Shown: positions 1 through 5,803, counted from the first letter of the stretch. The stretch is DNA of 7,150 nt from an uncultured Actinomycetes bacterium (GCA_946481495.1 CAMLNW010000138.1:1-7150), one strand, 5' to 3'. Notes: generated by a model not told the origin, from the sequence alone. Numbers and translations: made by a program.

Positions 1-779
1 AGCGACGTCTCGAGCCCGCCAACCGTGCCGGTCAATCCGGACAACGACGACGTCAGGCCCCCGGTAACGCCCTCGAGCATGTCGGTTCGGCCGAGCAGCG
101 AGTCGACGTCGTCCTGCAGTGTCGCCAGCAGGTCCGGATCGACGAGACCCTCGAGCAGATCGACACGCGCGAGGAGCTCGTCGAGCGAGCCGCCGAGCGA
201 GGCGAAGTTGTTCTCCAGCACTCCGGTCCGCGCCGCGAGGCTGTCGATGTCGCCGCGCAACGCGGCGAACTGGTCGGCGTTCGACGCCGCCATCCCGTCG
301 ACACGCCGCGATAGCGCGGTCAGCCGCGCGTCGAGCTCGGCGATCATCCGCGCCAGGTCGTCGTTCGAGAGCGATGACGCCCGCGCCACGACGCCGACCT
401 TGCGCACGGCGAACGCCGGCACCGACTGTTTGCGCAATCGCTTGACCTGCTTGCGCGACAGCTTCGCGACGGCGCGCACGCGGTCGCCGGCCTGGAGCGC
501 GGACGGGGCGAGCTTCACCGACCCCTTCCCGCCTGGGCCGGGCGCCGACAGCCGCGCTCGCGGCGCGATCAGCACGCGCACGATGCCCTTGCGCAGCATC
601 AGCCGCCGCTCCGATTGCTCGGTCAGCAGCAGCGGCACCGAAGTCCGCTTGCCCTTTGCCGTCGGCGGAGCGATCACATGTCCCTCAACACGTGTGGTCT
701 TCGCCGACGCGGATGGCGCCGCGACGGCCACCAAGGCCACCGTGACGATCAGCGCTGGAATGAACCTAACCGGGGTCAT
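1..779 (-). CDS. Secreted protein with small beta domain and coiled coil (3' end missing)
   Basis: Reading leftward from ATG at 779-777, an open frame without stops covers 259 codons and leaves the window, so the C-terminus is missing. A strong Shine-Dalgarno (GAGGGAGGG, plus-strand 784-792) supports the start. Residues 1-26 form a signal peptide: a basic start, a hydrophobic core and an ASA site followed by KTT. Residues about 28-135 look like a compact beta domain with a central 'LQAGDRVRAVAKL' stretch, resembling DUF5666-type or OB-like domains; that is a weak impression. Residues about 137-235 have a, d-type hydrophobic spacing and acidic/basic residues typical of a coiled coil, then turn Gly/Ser/Thr/Leu-rich. 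It probably acts outside the membrane, perhaps as an oligomeric surface or cell-wall-associated protein. It is divergent from the dehydrogenase at 854. I recognise no named family. The reading frame is secure, the function unknown. Confidence 0.8.
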   Translation of the reverse strand, partial: MTPVRFIPALIVTVALVAVAAPSASAKTTRVEGHVIAPPTAKGKRTSVPLLLTEQSERRLMLRKGIVRVLIAPRARLSAPGPGGKGSVKLAPSALQAGDRVRAVAKLSRKQVKRLRKQSVPAFAVRKVGVVARASSLSNDDLARMIAELDARLTALSRRVDGMAASNADQFAALRGDIDSLAARTGVLENNFASLGGSLDELLARVDLLEGLVDPDLLATLQDDVDSLLGRTDMLEGVTGGLTSSLSGLTGTVGGLETS

Positions 780-853
780 GTGACCCTCCCTCTCTCAGTT
801 CTTCGATTGACATGGATGCCCGTGTTCGGATTGGGCTGGGAAACTTGTGTGGC

Positions 854-1642
854 ATGGATCTCGGACTGCGTGACAGGGCCTGCGTGATCACCGGCGGCAG
901 CCGCGGGATCGGCCTGGCGACCGCGAAGCTGCTGGCCGCCGAGGGGGCGCAGCTGCTGCTCGTCGGCCGCTCGGAGCAGGCGCTCGTAGCGGCGGCGGCG
1001 CAGTGCGGCGAGCGCGTCGAGGTCCTCGCCGCAGACATCACCGAGCCCGATGCCGGCGAGCGCGTGATCGCCGCCTGCGAGCAGCGCTTCGGTCGCGTCG
1101 ACGCGCTCGTCAACAACGCCGGGATGACCAAGATGGTCGCGCTCGATGAGCTCAGCGACAGCGACTGGCAGAAGCAGTGGGAGCTGCACGTGATGGCGCC
1201 GATGCGGCTGATGCGCGCCGCCGTCCCGCGGATGGCCGCCGCCAGCTGGGGTCGGATCGTCAACGTCTGCTCGTCGTCGGGCAAGCGGCCGTCGCAGCGC
1301 AACGCCGCCTACTCCGTCACCAAGGCCGCCCAGCTCTCGCTGTCGCGTACCTACGCCGACGCCTTCGCGCCCAAGGGCGTGCTCGTCAACGCGGTCGCGC
1401 CGGGCGTCGTCGGAACCGGCCTGTGGCTCGACGAAGGCGGGCTCGCCGACCAGACCGCCGCCCAGCAGGGCGTCGACCGCGAGCAGGTGATCGCCGGCCT
1501 TGGCGACAAGGTCCCGCTCGGCCGGATCGGCACCGAGGACGAGATCGCGGCCGTGATCGCCTTCCTCTGCTCCGAGCGCGCGTCGAACGTCGCCGGCGCC
1601 GCGTGGAGCGTCGACGGCGGCGCAGTTCCGACGATTCTCTGA
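854..1642 (+). CDS. Short-chain dehydrogenase/reductase (FabG-like SDR)
   Basis: A 262-residue classical SDR, the normal length for the family, expected to be a cytosolic NAD(P)H-dependent oxidoreductase. The Rossmann nucleotide-binding motif TGGSRGIG is at residues 13-20, the adenine-contacting Asp of the 'AAD' turn at 61 and NNAG at 87-90. The catalytic residues are Ser140, Tyr153 and Lys157 (YSVTK). The 'APG' loop is near 182-184 and the C-terminal 'VDGG' at 253-256. Arg residues after the second strand (Arg39) hint at NADP(H) preference; this is inference. An in-frame ATG exists at 812, but SDRs normally begin just before the first beta strand, and the ATG at 854 gives exactly that. At the position of the fourth catalytic residue, usually Asn, His112 is found. 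The substrate cannot be told: 3-oxoacyl thioester reductase and other alcohol/ketone activities are all possible. It ends 17 nt from the convergent operon on the other strand. Confidence 0.93.
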   Translation: MDLGLRDRACVITGGSRGIGLATAKLLAAEGAQLLLVGRSEQALVAAAAQCGERVEVLAADITEPDAGERVIAACEQRFGRVDALVNNAGMTKMVALDELSDSDWQKQWELHVMAPMRLMRAAVPRMAAASWGRIVNVCSSSGKRPSQRNAAYSVTKAAQLSLSRTYADAFAPKGVLVNAVAPGVVGTGLWLDEGGLADQTAAQQGVDREQVIAGLGDKVPLGRIGTEDEIAAVIAFLCSERASNVAGAAWSVDGGAVPTIL

Positions 1643-1650
1643 GCCGGCGC

Positions 1651-1675
1651 GGTGGGCGCTCATCGGACGCCCGCC
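1651..1675 (+). terminator. Possible GC-rich hairpin between convergent genes
   Basis: GGTGGGCG (1651-1658) can pair with CGCCCGCC (1668-1675) across a 9-nt loop, with one G-U wobble in the plus-strand RNA. It starts 9 nt after the dehydrogenase stop codon and its loop contains the stop of the minus-strand gene. There is no following T-run, so it is at best an atypical intrinsic terminator. On the minus-strand RNA the same stem carries one C-A mismatch, so it would work better for the plus-strand transcript. Confidence 0.3.
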
Positions 1676-2682
1676 AGCGGTCGGGTCACGACTCGCGCGC
1701 CGGGTCCGTGGCGGCCCGCGTGCAGCACGAGCAGGCGCCTGACGGCGATCCGGCGCCCGGCACGGTCTCGCGCTCCCACGGTCAGCCGGAAGACGACCGG
1801 GCGACGCTCGGCCAAGGCGCGACGCGCCGCTGGACGCAGGCTGCGCGGCAGACGTATGTGCGGCCGTATGGCGCCCGCTCGCAGGCGCCGGGTGCGCCAG
1901 GCCCTGATCGCGATCCGCCGGCTGCCGACCCGCACGCTGCTGTGGACGACGACCCGGCAAGGCCGGTTGCAGCGTGTCGTGACTCGAAGCTTCCCGTGGC
2001 GCATCCGCTGGATGCGTGGCACGCGCAACTGCAGGCGTAACGGGCGCTCGCGACCGGAGGGCGTTCGTACCCCAGCGGGGGGAGCTTGCCTGCGCAGCGG
2101 CGGCGTGTCGTCTCCGACCGTCGGCGTGGTCCCGCCCGGGGGCTCGGCCTCGACCGCGTCCCAGACGAGCCGCACGCTCGTCGCTGCGCCCGCGTAGGCG
2201 TTGTCGCCGGCGCCGTGGGGGAGCGAGGTGGCGACCTCGTAAGTGTGGGTGTCGCCTGGCGCGAAGTAGCCGAGCGGGATCGCGTCGACCCCGGTCAGCG
2301 GGCCGTCATAGGTCAGCGCCGAGCCGGCGACGTCGCGCACCGCGAGGGCCAGCCGCTCCGACAGGATCCCGCCACCGGGGCCGGGCGTGTCGACGATGTC
2401 GCGCGCCGACAGCGAGAACGTCCCACCGAGCGTGCCGCTGTTGGCGATCGTCACCGATCCGGCGACCCGGTCGCCTGGGCTGATCTCGGACGCTGTCAGC
2501 ACGGGCATCCCGTCGCGAGAGTTCGTCTGGCTGAAGCTGCCGTCGAGCGCGGCAACGGTCACGGCGGGGTTGCCGCCGCCGGGCGGCGGCGCCGCAATGG
2601 CTGCCGCTGCCACCGCACAAAGCGGAACGAGGCCGGCCATCGCCCACCCACGCGCTCCCCACGGACGTCGTTGCGTGCGCAT
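1660..2682 (-). CDS. Secreted TasA/CalY (camelysin)-like protein with Arg-rich C-terminal module
   Basis: A 340-residue protein, last gene of the minus-strand operon. ATG at 2682-2680 overlaps the upstream stop as TGATG, implying translational coupling; no good Shine-Dalgarno is present. An in-frame start at 2775 lies inside the upstream gene and would bury the leader, so it was not chosen. Residues 1-31 are a signal peptide (twin basic clusters, then an Ala/Val/Leu core). Residues about 41-180 have the pattern of the TasA/CalY family: FSQTNSRDG (50-58), 'SPGDRVAGSVTIANSG' (68-83), 'LTYDGPL' (123-129), 'APGDTHTYEV' (141-150) and 'VRLVWDA' (170-176). A Pro/Gly/Thr linker (about 181-210) leads to a C-terminal module with about 39 Arg in the last 136 residues and a CNRPC pair (Cys238, Cys242), followed by strand-like segments. 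It is probably extracellular: a structural or fibre-associated protein whose basic tail could bind anionic wall or polysaccharide. The role is inferred. Confidence 0.82.
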   Translation of the reverse strand: MRTQRRPWGARGWAMAGLVPLCAVAAAAIAAPPPGGGNPAVTVAALDGSFSQTNSRDGMPVLTASEISPGDRVAGSVTIANSGTLGGTFSLSARDIVDTPGPGGGILSERLALAVRDVAGSALTYDGPLTGVDAIPLGYFAPGDTHTYEVATSLPHGAGDNAYAGAATSVRLVWDAVEAEPPGGTTPTVGDDTPPLRRQAPPAGVRTPSGRERPLRLQLRVPRIQRMRHGKLRVTTRCNRPCRVVVHSSVRVGSRRIAIRAWRTRRLRAGAIRPHIRLPRSLRPAARRALAERRPVVFRLTVGARDRAGRRIAVRRLLVLHAGRHGPGARVVTRPLAGVR

Positions 2683-3710
2683 CAGAAGTCCCGGTCCGCG
2701 GCGCCCGACTCGGTCGCCGCCGTCGTCGAGAGCTGGTTCTGCGCGCGGTCGTAGGGGGTTGCGACTGGCGTCCACGCCATCGTCCCGGTGCCGGCGGCGG
2801 TGGTGCGCGCCGGCGGGGTCAGGCCGCCGGGGGCCGCGTAGGTGCCGAGTGTCACCGTCAGCGTGCTCCCGGCGAGCGTCATCGTCGAAGGCGTCGCGCC
2901 GACCCCGTAGGTGACGGTGCCGCCGACCAGCCCGCTCGCGTAGTCGGTCCGGCCGAGGTCGACGACGCCCAGCGGTAGCGCGGTCGCATTGGTTAGGTCG
3001 TAAAGCTGAACCGTGTCGTTGTTGAGCCCGATCCCAAGCAGGCTGTTGTCAATCAGTCGCACGACGATGTTGGTCGCCGTCCCGTCCCAGCCCGTCTGGA
3101 TCGATTGCGGCTCGATCGGCTCGCTGAACGTCAGCCGGAGGGTGTCGCCCTGCTCGGCCAGGCCCGCGGCGCCGGCGTTGGTCGTCTGAACGTCGGCCGC
3201 GAGCGGGACGGTGTTGTCGACGGTCGCCGAGCCGTTGGCGCTGTTCGCGTTCGCCGCGGCGTCGGTAGCGGTGACCGTGAAGCTCTTCGCTCCCTCCGTC
3301 AGGACGGGGTTCGCCGTCAGGGCGGTCGCGCTGCGGTAGCCGTACGACACGCCGCCGGCGGAATAGGTCCCCGCGACGAGCGACACGGCGGTGGCGCCGG
3401 TCGTCAAGTTGCGGACGTCCGCGGTCACCGACGCGATGCCACTCGCCGGATTCCCCGTATCGGCATTGACGTTGGCGTAGACGTGGTAGCCGCCGCCCTG
3501 CTTGACGAATCCGGTAGCGCTACCGGCGGTCTTGCCGACCGCGACATCTGTGACGAGCGGCGGGCGGAAGTCGTCGGCGGCCTTGATCGAGTTGCCGTCG
3601 TTCGACGTTTGGCCCCCGAACGCGGCGAGTGCGACGCCCACCGTCTGTGCGAGCAGTGCCGCGCAGATGGCGAGCGCGAAGCCACGCGCTATCGACCTAC
3701 GCGCCGGCAC
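2682..3710 (-). CDS. Secreted Ig-like protein with SipW-type leader
   Basis: A 342-residue protein starting at GTG (3710-3708), preceded by a GGAGAG Shine-Dalgarno at 3718-3723, 7 nt before the start. The first 14 nt overlap the end of the signal peptidase gene in another frame. The leader (1-29) has basic residues and a hydrophobic core ending ALA-AF; the following AFGGQTSNDGN (30-40) and 'KAADDF' (43-48) match the mature N-terminus of the TasA-like protein at 4239-4832. The rest is rich in Thr, Ser, Gly and Ala. Residues about 51-168 look like a bacterial Ig-like domain ending 'ATVDNTVP' (162-169); about 170-315 look like a second beta sandwich beginning 'LRLTFSEPIE' (191-200), a pattern seen in bacterial Ig-like adhesive modules. 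The end, W313-TP with D321, N325 and a final ESGAADRDF, looks like a conserved tail. There is no LPxTG motif or C-terminal membrane anchor. A matrix or fibre component is likely but unproven. Confidence 0.82.
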   Translation of the reverse strand: MPARRSIARGFALAICAALLAQTVGVALAAFGGQTSNDGNSIKAADDFRPPLVTDVAVGKTAGSATGFVKQGGGYHVYANVNADTGNPASGIASVTADVRNLTTGATAVSLVAGTYSAGGVSYGYRSATALTANPVLTEGAKSFTVTATDAAANANSANGSATVDNTVPLAADVQTTNAGAAGLAEQGDTLRLTFSEPIEPQSIQTGWDGTATNIVVRLIDNSLLGIGLNNDTVQLYDLTNATALPLGVVDLGRTDYASGLVGGTVTYGVGATPSTMTLAGSTLTVTLGTYAAPGGLTPPARTTAAGTGTMAWTPVATPYDRAQNQLSTTAATESGAADRDF

Positions 3711-4212
3711 GGTCGATCTCTCCAGTGGGCGGCGGCTCGCGCCGCGGCCGCCAGATCAGCCACATCTCGTTGGCGACCAGCAGCAGGATGCCGATCGTGA
3801 GCGGCAGCTCGGGTCCGATCCGCCCCGCGACGACGGCGACATGACCGACCGCCGGCACCACGTAGAGCACCCGTCCGAGCTGTCCGTCGGCGGCGATCCG
3901 CCAGCGCTCGCCGTGGTTGTTCGCGTCGCCGCGCGTGACGAACCAGAAGTGGTCGCCGACGCGCCGGACATGCCGCACGCGGTGGGTGATCGTCCGCTCC
4001 TGGTCGGCCGGGTCGCGGAACATCATGATGTCGCCCGCCCGTGCTTCCGGCGGATCGATCCGCTCGGCTACGACCACGTCGCCAGGCGAGATTGCCGGCT
4101 CCATGCTCCCGGTCAGGACCGTGTAGGGCCGCGCGCCGAAGGCGAGCGGCCCGGCGATCGCAGCCACCAGCGCGGCGATCGCGATCCCCAGAGTCCAGGC
4201 AAGAACCCGCAT
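3697..4212 (-). CDS. sipW: SipW/archaeal-type signal peptidase I (Ser/His)
   Basis: A 171-residue membrane protease that removes leaders from exported proteins at the outer membrane face. The start ATG (4212-4210) follows GGGGAA (4220-4225) and comes 26 nt after the stop of the TasA-like gene. Residues 4-25 form a transmembrane anchor. GSMEP (35-39) carries the nucleophile Ser36; 'TITHRV' holds His77 where ordinary bacterial type I peptidases have Lys; 'TRGDANN' (93-99) carries Asp96. This Ser/His/Asp arrangement defines the SipW, archaeal and ER-type branch. A second hydrophobic segment (about 135-154) ends in a short basic, Pro-rich tail (RPRREPPP), suggesting N- and C-terminal anchoring. 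In Bacillus, SipW processes the biofilm proteins TasA and TapA; here the flanking genes supply candidate substrates with matching leaders. It overlaps the next gene by 14 nt. The family call is firm; the dedication to neighbours is inference. Confidence 0.93.
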   Translation of the reverse strand: MRVLAWTLGIAIAALVAAIAGPLAFGARPYTVLTGSMEPAISPGDVVVAERIDPPEARAGDIMMFRDPADQERTITHRVRHVRRVGDHFWFVTRGDANNHGERWRIAADGQLGRVLYVVPAVGHVAVVAGRIGPELPLTIGILLLVANEMWLIWRPRREPPPTGEIDRAGA

Positions 4213-4238
4213 GGCGTCATTCCCCGTTCGAACGACCG

Positions 4239-4832
4239 CTACTGGTTCTGTGCCTCCCAACGCAGGACGTGCGACCCTGTGGTCTGCCCCTGCGCGCTGT
4301 CCAGCGCACTCGCCGACAGCGTGGCCGTGACGCGGTAGACGACCGTGCTGCCGTTCGTCCACGAGGTCGCGCTCGTGCCCGGGTTGTCTGCCAGCCCGTT
4401 GGCGAAGCTGCTGTGGCTCGCCGCGAAGCTGGCAAGCGTCCCGTTGAACAGCGAGCCGCCGGAGTCCGGCGTAAAGCCGCTGCACGAGGGGAAGCTCGGC
4501 GACGTCTGCGTACCCGGCTCGATCTGCAGGTTGACCTGTGAGCCGAGCGCGCCGATCGAGCTCGGCGTATAGAGCTTGACCGTCGCGGCGAGCGAGCCGC
4601 TGTAGCTCACCTGGATGCACGATGCTGTGCTGTCGCCAGGCTTCGCCGCGGTCAGGCTGTAGAGCGCCGATCCGCCGTCGTTGTCCGAGAGTGTCACGGT
4701 GCCCGCCGAGACTACGTTGCCGGGGTTGTCCGTCTGGCTCGAGAAAGCCGAGAAGACGCCCGTTGCGGCCAAAGCGGCCAACACTGCGAACACGCCAAGC
4801 GTCCGCAGGACCTTCGTCCTTGTGTTCTGCAT
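4239..4832 (-). CDS. TasA/CalY-like secreted subunit with SipW-type leader
   Basis: A 197-residue protein, first gene of the operon. ATG at 4832-4830 is chosen because a strong AAGGAGGG lies 7 nt upstream and the leader starts directly after it; the frame extends upstream without such a site. Residues 1-28 form the leader: basic start, then a Val/Leu/Ala core. The mature end is expected near AFSSQTDNPGN (29-39), followed by 'VSAGTVTLSD' (41-50), which lines up with the Bacillus TasA start 'AFND..' and its 'ASGTLDLS' block. 'AAKPGDSTASCIQVSYSGSL' (62-81) is the family's PGD-x(n)-'N/YSGSL' strand, with Tyr in place of the usual Asn. The only cysteines, Cys72 and Cys117, could form one disulfide outside the cell. 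'VVYRVTATL' (164-172) is a likely late strand. It is probably the main fibre or matrix subunit cleaved by the neighbouring peptidase. Assembly into filaments is not shown by sequence. Confidence 0.85.
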   Translation of the reverse strand: MQNTRTKVLRTLGVFAVLAALAATGVFSAFSSQTDNPGNVVSAGTVTLSDNDGGSALYSLTAAKPGDSTASCIQVSYSGSLAATVKLYTPSSIGALGSQVNLQIEPGTQTSPSFPSCSGFTPDSGGSLFNGTLASFAASHSSFANGLADNPGTSATSWTNGSTVVYRVTATLSASALDSAQGQTTGSHVLRWEAQNQ

Positions 4833-4839
4833 CACTGAA

Positions 4840-4847
4840 CCCTCCTT
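4840..4847 (-). promoter_or_regulatory. Strong ribosome-binding site of the TasA-like gene
   Basis: AAGGAGGG on the minus strand, 7 nt before ATG 4832. It is close to a perfect anti-16S match and the strongest such site in the operon, consistent with the first gene being translated at a higher level than the peptidase. It decides the start against upstream in-frame alternatives. Confidence 0.8.
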
Positions 4848-4903
4848 GGGCTCAACGCGGATTCCTGGAGGGCTCCGCGTCCCTTCTGAGCCGTCGGTTT
4901 CGA

Positions 4904-4992
4904 CCTGTTTCGTCATTTACAACTGCGGACTTGAGTCCCTGGCAGATGCCTCCCTCGACGGATGTACGACGGTGTTTGTCGTTTGAAACAGG
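4904..4992. promoter_or_regulatory. Divergent intergenic region with inverted and direct repeats
   Basis: The 208-bp gap 4833-5040 lies between two divergent genes and holds no convincing gene. It contains an 8-bp perfect inverted repeat, CCTGTTTC (4904-4911) and GAAACAGG (4985-4992), 73 nt apart, and an 11-bp-spaced direct repeat, CGACGG at 4956-4961 and 4967-4972, which would place two sites on one face of the helix. Together with the dyad at 4923-4945 this suggests regulator binding. The binding proteins are unknown and some repeats may be chance. Confidence 0.35.
4916..4945 (-). promoter_or_regulatory. Candidate promoter of the TasA/SipW operon with dyad in spacer
   Basis: On the minus strand CTGCCA (4945-4940) and TGTAAA (4921-4916) each match four of six bases of the -35 and -10 consensus, with an 18-bp spacer. 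Transcription would begin near 4909, giving a leader of about 77 nt. The spacer is largely filled by the dyad GGACT-TG-AGTCC (4927-4938), extended outward by CTGC (4923-4926) and GCAG (4942-4945). The hexamers are weak, so this is a candidate only. Confidence 0.25.
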
Positions 4993-5040
4993 CTGTCTAG
5001 TGCGCCGCTGAGAGCTGCCGCCGGCCGGGCGCCTAGCCTG

Positions 5041-5739
5041 GTGCCGATGCCCGAGCTGGATTACACGGTCCGCCGCTCCGATCGTGCACGCCGAGCGCGG
5101 ATCCAGGTGACCGCCGAGGGAGTCGAGGTCGTCGTTCCTCGCCGGCTCTCGCTCGCTGAGGTCGAGCCGTTCGTCGCATCGAAGCAGGCCTGGATCGACC
5201 GTACGCTGCTGCGGATGCGCGCCGCCGACGCCGAGCGGCCGCGACCGCTGCTCGAGGACGGGGGTGAGGTGCCGTATCTCGGCGAGCGCTTGCGCCTACG
5301 AGTGGTGGTCGAGCCCGAGCGGCAGCGCTCGCATGTGGCACGTCGCGGCGAGGAGTTGCGCATAGCGGTCGCGGAACCGGGACCTGTCCCCGTCGAGGCC
5401 GCACTCGAGCGCTGGTACCGCGCCCAAGCTCGCACCGAGGTCGCGATCCGCCTCGACGTCGCCGTCGCCCGCGTCGAACAGTCCTACTCCAGCCTCCAGA
5501 TCCGCGGCCAGCGCAGCCGCTGGGCGAGCTGCTCGTCGAAGGGCGGCATGAGCTTCAACTGGCGGCTGCTGCTCGCGCCGCCCGAGATCCTCGACTACGT
5601 CGTCGAGCACGAGGTCGCCCACCTCGAGATCCACGACCACTCGCCGCGCTTCTGGGCGTTGCTCGCCGAGCGCTGCCCTGACTACAGCAGGCACGAGCGC
5701 TGGCTGCGCGAGAACGGCGCCACGCTGCGCTTGCGGTAA
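5041..5739 (+). CDS. YgjP/DUF45-type zinc metallopeptidase
   Basis: A 232-residue protein from GTG 5041; ATG 5047 is an equally possible start, as neither has a clear Shine-Dalgarno. The N-terminal half has the DUF45 (YgjP-like, PF01863) pattern: strand-rich 'RIQVTAEGVEVVVPRRLSLAEVE' region (20-42), then 'FVASKQAWI' (44-52) and 'YLGERLRLRVV' (79-89). The catalytic half contains 'RSRWASCSSKGGMSFNWRLL' (158-177), the zinc motif HEVAH (His190, Glu191, His194) and 'HDHSPRFW' (198-205), in which His200 is the expected third zinc ligand. There is no signal peptide or membrane segment, so it is probably cytosolic. Members are common in bacteria; their substrates are mostly unknown. It is divergent from the TasA/SipW operon and 64 nt upstream of the sugar-importer gene; neither placement reveals its job. 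All visible catalytic residues are intact. Confidence 0.9.
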   Translation: MPMPELDYTVRRSDRARRARIQVTAEGVEVVVPRRLSLAEVEPFVASKQAWIDRTLLRMRAADAERPRPLLEDGGEVPYLGERLRLRVVVEPERQRSHVARRGEELRIAVAEPGPVPVEAALERWYRAQARTEVAIRLDVAVARVEQSYSSLQIRGQRSRWASCSSKGGMSFNWRLLLAPPEILDYVVEHEVAHLEIHDHSPRFWALLAERCPDYSRHERWLRENGATLRLR

Positions 5740-5748
5740 TCCGTTTCA

Positions 5749-5763
5749 CCGCGCGCAGCGCGG
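5749..5763 (+). terminator. Short GC hairpin after the metallopeptidase gene
   Basis: CCGCGC (5749-5754) and GCGCGG (5758-5763) form a perfect 6-bp stem with a 3-nt loop, 10 nt after the stop codon. No T-run follows, so termination is doubtful; it could instead be a processing or pausing site, or chance in GC-rich DNA. Confidence 0.25.
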
Positions 5764-5778
5764 GTAAGGCGCGAGCAG

Positions 5779-5788
5779 GTAGCGCTAC
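5779..5788. promoter_or_regulatory. Perfect palindrome upstream of sugar-importer operon, possible operator
   Basis: GTAGCGCTAC is a perfect 10-bp palindrome with a central CG, 2 nt upstream of the Shine-Dalgarno GAGGAG (5791-5796). LacI-family operators commonly share such a CG-centred core, and sugar-uptake operons are frequent LacI-family targets. At this position a bound repressor would block transcription or early elongation. The regulator is not in the window. Confidence 0.35.
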
Positions 5789-5803
5789 GAGAGGAGTTGT
5801 GCG

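Noticed and set aside
25..783. Plus-strand ORF of 252 codons at the left edge
   Set aside because: It has a Ser/Arg/Ala/Thr-rich composition typical of a shadow frame; the minus strand has a signal peptide, ribosome-binding site and coiled-coil pattern.
807..835. Perfect TTGACA (807-812) as -35 box for the dehydrogenase gene
   Set aside because: At 16-18 bp spacing only GATTGG, ATTGGG or TTGGGC is found, none like a -10 box, so a single hexamer is not enough to call a promoter.
776..1960. Long minus-strand ORF of 394 codons across the dehydrogenase
   Set aside because: It is antisense to a gene with all SDR motifs, its translation is low-complexity Arg/Ala/Gly/Pro with no domain, and it overlaps two real genes.
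4213..4620. Upstream in-frame extension of the signal peptidase to 307 residues
   Set aside because: The extension is antisense-frame sequence of the TasA-like gene and would bury the membrane anchor; ATG 4212 has a ribosome-binding site and gives the family length.
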